Shown here: positions 43,562 through 51,470 of the stretch, one piece after another
Numbering within the stretch: the first letter of the stretch is position 1
Layout: every line of letters begins with the position of its first letter
Assembly (NCBI RefSeq): GCF_001028175.1
Contig: NZ_AEJF01000171.1
Coordinates: 1 to 64,000, forward strand
Direction of reading: 5' to 3'
DNA: 64,000 nucleotides
Source: Caballeronia mineralivorans PML1(12)
GTDB lineage: Bacteria; Pseudomonadota; Gammaproteobacteria; Burkholderiales; Burkholderiaceae
The notes under the pieces: model-generated
What the model saw: only the letters and a program-made list of their open reading frames with translations
Databases searched by the model: none
What the model was told of the DNA's origin: nothing
Made by a program: the position numbers and the translations under genes

Positions 43562-44878
43562 ATGAGTGGAGATGTCGACGAATTCGAAAGGTATCTTAAT
43601 CATCTAGCGCAGGAGTTGGGTCATTCTGATCGGATCGCCGGCCTCAAGGGTTACTGCACCGGGCTTGTTCTGCCGTTGTCACGCAAGAGCGTAGAGCCTA
43701 TGGCGGCGCATATCGATCCGATGCATGCGAGCGCGAGACATCAGGCGCTTCATCACTTTGTAGCCAAAGCGGATTGGTCAGATGCGGCACTGATGCAACG
43801 CGTGCGCGAATGGGTGGTTCCTGCATTGGCGACATACGCAGCCGATGAGGCTGGCTATTACTGGATCATCGACGACACGGGTTTTCCGAAGAAAGGCAAG
43901 CATTCTGTAGGCGTTGCCCGCCAGTATTGTGGGCAGCTCGGCAAGCAGGATAATTGCCAGGTAGCAGTAAGTCTTTCGCTCGCCACGCAGCGCGGTAGCT
44001 TGCCTATTGCCTATCAGCTTTATCTTCCCCATGAATGGATCGACGACCCTACTCGCAGGCAGCGGGCAGGCATTCCGGAAGACCAGATCTTCGCAACCAA
44101 ACCTCAAATAGCGTTAGCGCAACTGCATGAGGCTATCGCGTCGGATATTCCTCCAGGGGTGGTATTGGCTGACGCCGGCTATGGCGACGAAACTGCCTTT
44201 CGGGATGGATTAACGCAAATGGGCTTGCTGTATGCGGTTGGCATTCGGCCGGGCACGTCAGTGTGGGGACCTGGAATGGCTCCTCTGCCACCCAAGCCAT
44301 GGAGCGGACGAGGTAAGCCGCCGACGTTGCTGCGTCGTGCTCCAGGTCACGAGCCTCTTTCTGTCAAAGCACTGGCAATGCAAACGCCGCAAGCAGCTTA
44401 TCGAACTGTCAATTGGCGCGAAGGCACTAACACCGCATTGTCATCGCGTTTCGCCGCCGTGCGTGTACGGCCTGCACACAGGGACTATTGGAGCAGTTCG
44501 GTTCGCGCAGAGGAATGGCTATTAATCGAATGGCCGGAGGGTGACGTCGAACCGCTCAAGTACTTCATGAGCACGGCACCTGAAAACGCAACGCTTGAGC
44601 AACTCGTGTTCGTCACAAAGATGCGCTGGAGAATCGAGCGTGACTACCAAGATCTCAAACAAGAGTTTGGCCTAGGCCACTATGAAGGTCGTGGCTGGCG
44701 AGGATTTCATCATCATGCTTCGTTGAGTATCGCGGCATATGGCTTTTTGATGGCGCAGCGCCTGGGTACTGACTCCTACGGCGACAGCAAAAAAAACGGC
44801 ACTAAATTCTCGCTGCCTGTCCTTCCCCCGGATTACATCCCCCGCGGCAGTCCAGCGCGCGCAACGCCATGTCCCTAA
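43562..44878 (+). CDS. IS701-family transposase
   Basis: A 438-residue DDE transposase. The catalytic triad is read as Asp104 or Asp105 (WIIDDTGFPKKGKHSVGVAR), Asp204 (VLADAGYGD) and Glu359 (RWRIERDYQDLKQEFGLGHY), the last with the E-x(6)-K spacing of the IS4-like Y-R-E-K signature. YEGRGWRGFHHHASLSIAAYGFLMAQR follows, typical of IS701. The final 40 residues are less conserved. The gene lies fully within the inverted repeats, 66 bp from the left one. Confidence 0.95.
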   Translation: MSGDVDEFERYLNHLAQELGHSDRIAGLKGYCTGLVLPLSRKSVEPMAAHIDPMHASARHQALHHFVAKADWSDAALMQRVREWVVPALATYAADEAGYYWIIDDTGFPKKGKHSVGVARQYCGQLGKQDNCQVAVSLSLATQRGSLPIAYQLYLPHEWIDDPTRRQRAGIPEDQIFATKPQIALAQLHEAIASDIPPGVVLADAGYGDETAFRDGLTQMGLLYAVGIRPGTSVWGPGMAPLPPKPWSGRGKPPTLLRRAPGHEPLSVKALAMQTPQAAYRTVNWREGTNTALSSRFAAVRVRPAHRDYWSSSVRAEEWLLIEWPEGDVEPLKYFMSTAPENATLEQLVFVTKMRWRIERDYQDLKQEFGLGHYEGRGWRGFHHHASLSIAAYGFLMAQRLGTDSYGDSKKNGTKFSLPVLPPDYIPRGSPARATPCP

Positions 44879-44961
44879 CTCGATTACGACCCTGCGAATA
44901 CTACTTGGACTACGACTTATGCAAAGTCTAAACATAAAACACGCACGGATTCGACCTCATA

Positions 44962-44979
44962 TTTTATGACACAGTAAGA
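44962..44979 (-). repeat. IS701 right inverted repeat
   Basis: TTTTATGACACAGTAAGA, perfect complement of the left 18 bp, followed by CTAG at 44980-44983. Confidence 0.92.
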
Positions 44980-45034
44980 CTAGCGGGCCGTAGCGATTAG
45001 CCGCGGTCGTTTAGCCGTGGCGGTCCATAGCCGC

Positions 45035-45319
45035 TTATCCGCGACGATCCCAGCCATCACGACGATCGTCGCCGTGATTCCAGCCGGCGCGGTTCCAGTG
45101 TCCTCGGTCCCGCCCATCCCAGCGTTCGTCGCGATGATCCCAAGCTACCGGCGGCGCCCGGTAAAAGGGCGCTGGCTGGACATACACCGGTGCGGGTTGC
45201 ACGTACTCGGGCACGCCGAGCGACAGTCCGATAGACAGATCCGTGTGAGCCTGTGCGACGCCAACCGCTCCCATCGCGAGACCTGCGGCAACCAGCAAAT
45301 GAGTGACGATGCGCTTCAT
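45035..45319 (-). CDS. Small exported protein with PXPV-like repeats
   Basis: A 94-residue protein. Signal peptide MKRIVTHLLVAAGLAMGAVG to about residue 24 (VAQA-HTDL), then YVQPAPVYVQPAPFYRAPP, short Pro/Val repeats like the PXPV family, and a tail rich in His, Trp, Asp, Arg and Gly (WDHRDERWDGRDRGHW). AGGAGAACACC precedes the ATG at 45319. Such small periplasmic proteins are common in Burkholderia; the role is unknown. The tail might bind metal or nucleic acid, but that is speculation. Confidence 0.75.
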   Translation of the reverse strand: MKRIVTHLLVAAGLAMGAVGVAQAHTDLSIGLSLGVPEYVQPAPVYVQPAPFYRAPPVAWDHRDERWDGRDRGHWNRAGWNHGDDRRDGWDRRG

Positions 45320-45680
45320 GGTGTTCTCCTTTAGGGCGACGCGTGTCGCATGAGTCCAACGCATGAGTCCAATCTACGCAATGGCCGTTTTACGAGTATC
45401 GACGAGTTGTTAGCAGATGAAAGTAGTGCGAAAGTCGAAGGCGGGATTTGTCCGTGAAGTAAATACCCGCACAGCCCAGCCAGCTATCGCTTCTCGGGTT
45501 ACCCCTAAGTTCGGGATAAGTAAATGAACTTTTAAAACTTCTGCGACCGGTAAACGCGCATTACATTTGTCGCGAATTATTCATATTGGCCCGCCGTATC
45601 GACCCGGCATAGACGAATCGGGCATTAAAAAACGGGCGCCGAGCGCCCGTTTTCTTATCGGTTTTCACCGCTTTTTAATG
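45320..45680. other. Intergenic region with the aqpZ terminator
   Basis: About 360 bp between the small exported protein start and the aqpZ stop. It contains the terminator at 45626-45653 and the AT-rich imperfect palindrome GAACTTTTAAAACTTC (45525-45540), likely promoter sequence. No gene recognised. Confidence 0.45.
45626..45653 (-). terminator. Terminator of aqpZ
   Basis: AAACGGGCGC (45630-45639) pairs with GCGCCCGTTT (45643-45652) over CGA-type loop; on the minus strand a run of T follows (45627-45632). It lies about 30 bp beyond the aqpZ stop. Confidence 0.88.
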
Positions 45681-46400
45681 TCAGGCAGCAGAGAGCGCCC
45701 GCTTTTTCGCGCCGGTCAGCAACGGATAGACCACGCCCGCGATGATCGCGCCAATGATCGGGGCGACCCAGAAGAGCCACAACTGTTCCACTGCCGCGCC
45801 GCCCACAAACAAGGCCGGACCCGTGGAACGCGCCGGGTTCACCGACGTATTCGTGACCGGAATCGAGATCAGGTGAATCAGCGTCAGGCACAAGCCAATG
45901 GCGATCGGTGCGAACCCGGCGGGCGCGCGGCTGTCGGTGGCGCCCAGGATGACGAACAGAAAGAAGAACGTCATGACGACTTCACACACCAGCGCCGCGA
46001 TCATCGTGTAATGACCGGGAGAGTGATCGCCGTAACCGTTGGTGGCAAAGCCGCTGGCAACGAGGTCGAAGCCCGGTGCACCGCTGGCGATCACGGACAA
46101 CACATAAGCGCCGATCACGCCGCCGACCACCTGGGCGACAATGTACGGAACCAGATCACGGGCCGGGAAGCGTCCGGCGACCGTCAAGCCGATACTCACC
46201 GCCGGATTCAGGTGGCAACCCGAAATATGGCCGATAGCGTAGGCCATGGTGAGTACGGTCAGGCCGAACGCAAGCGCTACGCCCGCGAAGCCGATCCCGA
46301 GTTGAGGAAAACCCGCGGCTAGCACTGCGCTGCCGCAGCCGCCCAGCACGAGCCAGAACGTACCAAACATTTCTGCGCCGAGGCGCTGTCCTAATCGCAT
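45681..46400 (-). CDS. aqpZ: Aquaporin Z
   Basis: A 239-residue water channel of the inner membrane with six membrane helices. The two NPA boxes are [10 protein letters not shown] and [11 protein letters not shown], the latter with the selectivity-filter Arg; [11 protein letters not shown] resembles loop C of AqpZ, whose His/Thr/Phe filter marks a water rather than glycerol channel. A good promoter lies upstream and a terminator downstream, so the gene is monocistronic. Confidence 0.95.
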   Translation of the reverse strand: MRLGQRLGAEMFGTFWLVLGGCGSAVLAAGFPQLGIGFAGVALAFGLTVLTMAYAIGHISGCHLNPAVSIGLTVAGRFPARDLVPYIVAQVVGGVIGAYVLSVIASGAPGFDLVASGFATNGYGDHSPGHYTMIAALVCEVVMTFFFLFVILGATDSRAPAGFAPIAIGLCLTLIHLISIPVTNTSVNPARSTGPALFVGGAAVEQLWLFWVAPIIGAIIAGVVYPLLTGAKKRALSAA

Positions 46401-46493
46401 GATTCGAAGTCCTAAAAATATTTAGAAAACTGAAACAATTCCGACGCTCGTGATCATGAGTATTCGTTCGGACCACCGCCGCGGGTACGCAGT

Positions 46494-46522
46494 GTAATCC
46501 GAGTGCGGCAACTAGTTGTCAA
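46494..46522 (-). promoter_or_regulatory. Candidate aqpZ promoter
   Basis: Minus strand TTGACA (46522-46517), a perfect -35, then 17 nt and GATTAC (46499-46494) as a weak -10. The perfect palindrome AACAATTGTT (46521-46530) overlaps the -35 and may be an operator. Confidence 0.45.
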
Positions 46523-46694
46523 CAATTGTTAAACCGCCAAGAACTAAGTCAACTCTTATTAGGAATGCCCTATAGTTTCAAGACTCTTCTCATTCGCATT
46601 AGGATTTCTTGCAATTGGATGTTCAAACGTTGCATCTTTTAATCGATGCCGTTACGCTTCTCAATAATCGCGGGCTATTAGAAAGGATTGGAAA

Positions 46695-47000
46695 ATGTCG
46701 CAATACACTGAGCTCAAGGCGCAGATCGCGAAGCTTCAGGAACAAGCGGAGGAAGCACGCCGCGCGGAACTGGAAGCAGTACTGGCGGATATCCGGCGCA
46801 AGATCGTGGAGTATGGGCTGACAGCCCAGGATCTGGGACTGTCGGTCGTCCGGCGAGGCCGCCCGCCCAAGAAGGAGCCGCTGCCGCCGATCTATCAGGA
46901 CCCCAAGTCAGGCAACACCTGGAGCGGCCGCGGCAAGCCACCCAAGTGGATCGTGGGAAAAAATCGCGAGCGCTTCCTGATTAGTCAGGCGCATTCCTAA
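46695..47000 (+). CDS. H-NS-family nucleoid protein
   Basis: A 101-residue protein. Residues 1-50 form a charged helical oligomerisation region (SQYTELKAQIAKLQEQAEEA), then RRGRPPKKEPLPPI is a basic AT-hook-like linker and YQDPKSGNTWSGRGKPPKWI is the H-NS DNA-binding motif of Burkholderia/Bordetella members (BpH3 type). It silences AT-rich foreign DNA and is placed beside an IS-containing, mixed segment. Several paralogs per genome are usual. It is monocistronic with a strong terminator. Confidence 0.95.
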   Translation: MSQYTELKAQIAKLQEQAEEARRAELEAVLADIRRKIVEYGLTAQDLGLSVVRRGRPPKKEPLPPIYQDPKSGNTWSGRGKPPKWIVGKNRERFLISQAHS

Positions 47001-47073
47001 AGCGCCGCATGACTGCTTCGAATATTGCTGATGAATAGGAGCAGAATGTCCGCATGAATTGCAAAGAGCAAAA

Positions 47074-47124
47074 GCAAAGCACAAAAAAAATCCGCCCTTT
47101 CAGGCGGATTTTTTTGTGCTTTGC
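47074..47124. terminator. Very long bidirectional terminator after the H-NS gene
   Basis: GCAAAGCAC, eight A and TCCGCC (47074-47096) pair with GGCGGA, seven T and GTGCTTTGC (47103-47124) over a 6-nt loop. Core stem plus A/T tracts work on both strands. It lies between the H-NS gene (plus) and the glycosyltransferase gene (minus). Confidence 0.9.
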
Positions 47125-47226
47125 AATAAACGTTGGATAACTACGCGATCATCGTTTCCAATCGAGTCGGCGCCACATTTTCCTGAGGCGCCCAGGTCTC
47201 CAGGCGACTGAATAATTAGCTGAAAC

Positions 47227-48297
47227 TTAGCCGAGCGCGACGCGGCGCAACACAGGACGCTTCGCTGCTTGCAGCAACGCGGTATAGCTGTCGACGTAAT
47301 TCTGCGCCATGGTCTTCGCGCTAAAGCGGCGTTCGAATTGCGCGCGAATTTCGGTACGCGAGAGTTCGCCGAGACGCTGGAGTGCGCCGACCGCGCCCTG
47401 CACGTCCTCGCAAATATAGCCCGTCACGCCGTGGTCGATCACTTCCGGTACCGAGCCGCGATTGAACGCGATCACCGGCGTACCGCACGCCATGGCCTCG
47501 ATCATCACCAGACCAAACGGCTCCGACCAGTCGATCGGGAACAGCAACGCTTTGGCGCCCGACAAGAACTCCGGCTTTTGCTGCTCATTGATCTCGCCGA
47601 CGAATTCGACACTGGCCTTCGACTCCGCCAGCAGCGGCTCGATCGTGCTCTTGAAGTATTCCTGGTCGACCTTGTCCACCTTGGCGGCAATCTTCAGCGG
47701 CAGACCGCTTTGAGCAGCGATCTTGATGGCGAGATCGGCGCGCTTTTCGGGGCAGATACGACCGAGGAAGGCGAGGTATTCCGGCTTCTTGTGCGTTTGC
47801 GGCGTCAGCAGATTTTCCGGCAGTCCGTGATAAATCGTGTTGAGCCATGCGGCTTGCTGCAGCGGTATGCGTTGCGAATCGGAGATCGAGATGACCGATG
47901 CTGCAGGGAATGCATCGAATACAGGCTGTAGCTCGGGCAGGTCAAGCCGGCCATGGAGCGTGGTCACAAACGGCGTGTCCATCTGCGAGAAGGTCGAGAA
48001 CGGCATGTAGTCGAGGTGAAAGTGCAGCACATCGAACTCGTGCGCGCGGCGTCGCACGTTTTCAAGCAGAAGGGCGTGCGGTGCGTTCCAGTCGCGGATG
48101 GACGGATCGAGGCGCAACGCGCGCGGCCAGGCGGCTTCCAGCGTCGCTTTGGTTTGCGAGTCGCCGCTCGCGAACAGGGTCACATCGTGGCCGAGATCGA
48201 CCAACGCGTCGGTCAGGTACGAAACGACGCGCTCGGTGCCGCCGTAGAACTTCGGGGGGACTGCTTCGTGCAACGGTGCAATTTGTGCGATACGCAT
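47227..48297 (-). CDS. Glycosyltransferase family 4
   Basis: A 356-residue GT-B enzyme. MRIAQIAPLHEAVPPKFYGG starts the acceptor domain with the Gly-rich loop; FLGRICPEKRADLAIKIA begins the donor domain, and PIDWSEPFGLVMIEAMACGTPVIAFNRGSVPEVI is the GT4 EX7E motif that binds the nucleotide sugar. Met at 48297 has AGGAGAGTCACGTT upstream. Its place between the two flagellar blocks makes flagellin or surface glycan modification conceivable, but the sequence does not tell the acceptor. Confidence 0.9.
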   Translation of the reverse strand: MRIAQIAPLHEAVPPKFYGGTERVVSYLTDALVDLGHDVTLFASGDSQTKATLEAAWPRALRLDPSIRDWNAPHALLLENVRRRAHEFDVLHFHLDYMPFSTFSQMDTPFVTTLHGRLDLPELQPVFDAFPAASVISISDSQRIPLQQAAWLNTIYHGLPENLLTPQTHKKPEYLAFLGRICPEKRADLAIKIAAQSGLPLKIAAKVDKVDQEYFKSTIEPLLAESKASVEFVGEINEQQKPEFLSGAKALLFPIDWSEPFGLVMIEAMACGTPVIAFNRGSVPEVIDHGVTGYICEDVQGAVGALQRLGELSRTEIRAQFERRFSAKTMAQNYVDSYTALLQAAKRPVLRRVALG

Positions 48298-49056
48298 AAC
48301 GTGACTCTCCTGTTCGTGAGGGCTTCGAAGCACGGTCTCCGATAGAAACCGGTGAAGCCTTGCGGACGGGCCAGCGCCTTATGCTGCCGCCCCCTGAAAA
48401 TCGGACCCGCGGTGAATCGGGTTATCCCTTACGAGCCATTATCGAGATGACTCCCGGTATCGCCGAGTCATTTTTCAAACGCTTAACCTTGTTACAGGCC
48501 GAAACACCGGCCGTTACGAAGCTCAACGGATTGCGGAAGCCCTTATGCGGCAAGCGATTGCGCGTCCGTCATCAAATTGCGCGGTGCAAGATGCATTGCC
48601 GAGGACGCAAGAACCAGCAAAGCGCATGCCACCGCCGTGCCACGCCGGCCATGCCCTCCCTGCGTTGGTGTCGGCCCTGGAGCGGGAAAATAAATGCGCT
48701 TCGGTTAAAGATTTTTCACGGCCTGCCGTTAATCAGGCGGTAAGCCATCCGGCTGGCAAAACGATTCGTCTGATCTCTCAACCGGCTGATCCGTACTTAC
48801 AACTTATTGCCGACCGTAAGGCGGGAACCGGCATCTTTGCCCGGTTTCTTGTTGGTACAACGGTTTGGAGGCGAGGCAGCCGACCAAACCGGCTTACCAA
48901 GCCGACCACCTTACACGCTTGAACGCGCCGCCAATAAAGACGCTGCCGGCGCGTCGTAGTGCTCTGCCCATCTGCTATTTCCCTTCAAAGTTTTCCGGCC
49001 GCTTGCCGTAAACCACTTAACGGCGGTTTCGCCGATGCAACCATGAGGGTTCGACT
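48298..49056. other. Gap upstream of motA, no flhDC
   Basis: About 760 bp. At the right end it holds the sigma-28 promoter of motA (48986-49012). The open frames between 48360 and 48922 are Arg/Pro-rich, show no family features and do not resemble FlhD or FlhC, whose genes stand directly before motAB in several related groups. Confidence 0.6.
48986..49012 (+). promoter_or_regulatory. Sigma-28 (FliA) promoter of the mot-che operon
   Basis: CAAAGTTT (48986-48993), 11 nt, GCCGTAAA (49005-49012). Consensus TAAAGTTT-N11-GCCGATAA: 7 of 8 match in the -35 and 6 of 8 in the -10, with exact spacing, identical in layout to the fliC promoter. The start point near 49020 leaves a leader of about 37 nt before the GTG of motA. 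Confidence 0.85.
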
Positions 49057-49917
49057 GTGCTGATTTTCATCGGAACACTGGTGACGCTGTTGTCCGTTTT
49101 CGGCGGTTATGCGCTGGAAGGCGGACACCTCGGCGCATTGCTCCAGCCCGTTGAAATCCTGATGATCGCGGGTGCCGGACTGGGCGCGTTCATTCTCGGC
49201 AATGGCATGAAGACGATCAAGGCCACGCTGCGCGTGCTGCCCACGCTCTTCAAGGGCTCGAAGTACAACAAGGATGTGTACATGGAGCTGATGGCGCTGC
49301 TCTATGTCTTGCTCGCCAAAGCGCGCAAGGAAGGCACGCTGACGCTGGAGTCGGATATCGACGATCCGGCCAAAAGCCCGATCTTTGGCCAGTATCCGAA
49401 GATCCTGGCGGATCGCCATATCGTCGAATTCCTTACGGATTATTTGCGCCTGATGGTCGGCGGCAACATGAACGCGTTCGAGATCGAGAGCCTCATGGAC
49501 GAGGAGATCGAGACCCATCACGCGGAAGGCGAAGGCCCGGCGCAGGCGCTGCACAAGGTGGGCGACGCGATGCCCGCGTTCGGTATTGTCGCGGCCGTGA
49601 TGGGTGTGGTTCACACGATGGCGTCCGCCGATCAGCCGCCGGCAGTGCTCGGCGAGATGATCGCGCAGGCGCTGGTCGGTACGTTTCTCGGCATCTTGTT
49701 GTCGTACGGGTTGATCGGCCCGCTCGCAAGCGTCGCGGAACAGCGCGTGGCCGAGTCGACGAAGATGTTCCAGTGCATCAAGGTGACGATCCTGGCGAGC
49801 CTGAATGGCTATGCACCGGCTATCGCGGTGGAGTTCGGCCGCAAAGTGCTCTTCTCCACCGAGCGTCCGTCGTTCTCCGAACTGGAAGAACACGTGCGCC
49901 GCGTGAAGGCGAAGTAA
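49057..49917 (+). CDS. motA: Flagellar motor stator protein MotA
   Basis: A 286-residue inner-membrane protein with four membrane helices that forms the ring around MotB and couples ion flow to rotor torque. The start is GTG at 49057 with GAGG 8-9 nt upstream. TLFKGSKYNKDVYMELMALLYVLLAK is the cytoplasmic loop with charged torque residues; PAFGIVAAVMGVVHTM and GTFLGILLSYGLIGPLA are helices 3 and 4 with the conserved Pro pair. First gene of the operon. Confidence 0.97.
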   Translation: MLIFIGTLVTLLSVFGGYALEGGHLGALLQPVEILMIAGAGLGAFILGNGMKTIKATLRVLPTLFKGSKYNKDVYMELMALLYVLLAKARKEGTLTLESDIDDPAKSPIFGQYPKILADRHIVEFLTDYLRLMVGGNMNAFEIESLMDEEIETHHAEGEGPAQALHKVGDAMPAFGIVAAVMGVVHTMASADQPPAVLGEMIAQALVGTFLGILLSYGLIGPLASVAEQRVAESTKMFQCIKVTILASLNGYAPAIAVEFGRKVLFSTERPSFSELEEHVRRVKAK

Positions 49918-49950
49918 CCGCCTTCAGCGACCGAGCGCCCGGAGCCAGCC

Positions 49951-50931
49951 ATGCCGACCCACAAAGATCGTCCGATTTTCATCAAGCGCGTCGTGTCGGG
50001 CAAAAAATCGCACCACGGCGGTGCGTGGAAGCTGGCTTATGCCGACTTCATGACCGCGATGATGGCGTTCTTCCTGTTGATGTGGCTGCTGAGCGCCGTG
50101 TCGCCGGTGCAGCGCCAGGGTATTGCCGAGTATTTCAACATGCCGCTCAAGAACGCGATTACGGGCGGACAGCGTAGCGGCATGGACTCCAGCATCATCA
50201 ACGGCGGCGGGCGCGATATTTCGAGTCCCGCACCCGGCACGGTCCGCTTGAGCGACGGCACGCGCCGCATGGACCGGCTCGATGAACAGACGTTAAGAGC
50301 GGCGCAGGCTGAACTCGAACGGCGCGACCAGGCGCGTTTGCACGACCTGCAGGTCAAGCTGATGGCCGCGATCGAAGCGAATCCGGTGTTGCGCCAGTTC
50401 AGGCAGCAGATCCGGATCGATTCGACGCAACAGGGTTTGCGTATCGAGATAGTCGATACCCAAAAGCGGCCGATGTTCGCGCTCTCCAGCAACAACGTGG
50501 AACCGTACATGCGCGACATCCTGCGCGAGATCGGCAAGGCGCTCAACGATGTGCCAAACCGGATCGTGGTGCAGGGACACACCGACGCGACGCAATACGC
50601 GGGCGGCGAAAAGGGTTACAGCAACTGGGAGTTGTCGGCGGACCGCGCGAACGCCTCGCGGCGCGAGCTGATCTCGGGCGGCATGGACGAAGCGAAGGTG
50701 TTGCGGGTGCTGGGTCTGGCATCGACGCAGAACCTGAACAAGACGGACGCCTTCGACCCCGAGAACCGGCGCATCAGCATTCTCGTGTTGAACCACAAGT
50801 CGGAAGAGTCCATGACGCGCGAGGACATGCCGGCGACCACGATCACCAGCAACGCGGGCGGTTTCGACGGCCCGGGCAACGTCAAGCCGAACTTCGGCGC
50901 GCTGGCGCCGGCGCTGCCGGTCAAGCCATGA
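49951..50931 (+). CDS. motB: Flagellar motor stator protein MotB
   Basis: A 326-residue protein with one N-terminal membrane helix. YADFMTAMMAFFLLMWLL holds Asp32, the ion-binding residue. The C-terminal OmpA-like domain (VVQGHTDATQY, SNWELSADRANASRRELI and PENRRISILV) binds peptidoglycan. The plug region follows the helix, before a helical linker at about 110-140. It starts 33 bp after motA. Confidence 0.97.
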   Translation: MPTHKDRPIFIKRVVSGKKSHHGGAWKLAYADFMTAMMAFFLLMWLLSAVSPVQRQGIAEYFNMPLKNAITGGQRSGMDSSIINGGGRDISSPAPGTVRLSDGTRRMDRLDEQTLRAAQAELERRDQARLHDLQVKLMAAIEANPVLRQFRQQIRIDSTQQGLRIEIVDTQKRPMFALSSNNVEPYMRDILREIGKALNDVPNRIVVQGHTDATQYAGGEKGYSNWELSADRANASRRELISGGMDEAKVLRVLGLASTQNLNKTDAFDPENRRISILVLNHKSEESMTREDMPATTITSNAGGFDGPGNVKPNFGALAPALPVKP

Positions 50932-50997
50932 CGATCAAGCCGTGAGACAAGCTCACGAGAGCACGACAGGAACATCGGACAGAGGGTGGCACACATC

Positions 50998-51378
50998 ATG
51001 ATCAAGAACATTCTGGCGATAGACGACTCCGCTGCCATGCGGCAAATCCTCTCGGCGACGCTCGCCGCGGCGGGGTATCGCGTAGTGGTCGCCGTGGATG
51101 GCGCGGAAGGTTACGAAGCGGCGCTCGCCCAGCAGTTCGATCTCATCGTGACCGATCAGAACATGCCGGCCATGAGCGGCATCGAGTTGATCGGGAAGTT
51201 GCGCGGACATCGTCCGTATGCGAATACGCCGATCCTCGTGCTGACGACCGAATCGAGCGACCCTTTCAAAGCAGCCGCGCGGGCGGCGGGCGCGACAGGC
51301 TGGATCGAAAAACCGTTCGACCCCGACATGCTGACCGAACTGGTGACCACGTTGTCGGGAGCGGAACACCCGCACTGA
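50998..51378 (+). CDS. cheY1: Response regulator, CheY-like (first copy)
   Basis: A 126-residue stand-alone receiver. Asp9-Asp10 (AIDDSAAMRQ) bind magnesium, Asp53 (VTDQNMP) is the phosphate acceptor, Thr84 region (LTTESS) and Lys105 (IEKPF) complete the switch. It differs from the CheY at 59171 and sits between motB and cheA as in many beta-proteobacteria; it may act as a phosphate sink or assist switching. I start at the ATG at 50998 rather than the GTG at 50986. Confidence 0.93.
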   Translation: MIKNILAIDDSAAMRQILSATLAAAGYRVVVAVDGAEGYEAALAQQFDLIVTDQNMPAMSGIELIGKLRGHRPYANTPILVLTTESSDPFKAAARAAGATGWIEKPFDPDMLTELVTTLSGAEHPH

Positions 51379-51470
51379 ATTTTTTGCACGAAGCACCAGG
51401 CACGACGAACACATTAGCTTTTACGACGCGTACAGCGACGACAGACAAGGCATCCGGTGGTGACCCAGGC

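Larger units (their letters stand above)
43496..44979 (+). mobile_element. Intact IS701-family insertion sequence
   Basis: A 1484-bp element bounded by perfect 18-bp inverted repeats, TCTTACTGTGTCATAAAA at 43496-43513 and its complement at 44962-44979, with 4-bp CTAG duplications outside. It carries one full-length transposase gene. It inserted between the HAD phosphatase stop and the end of the small exported protein gene without breaking either. Intact ends, intact gene and perfect target duplications suggest a fairly recent insertion. Confidence 0.93.

Noticed and set aside
48360-48922. Possible remnants of flhD or flhC in the gap before motA
   Set aside because: Neither frame contains FlhD- or FlhC-like helices or the FlhC Cys cluster in a plausible arrangement.
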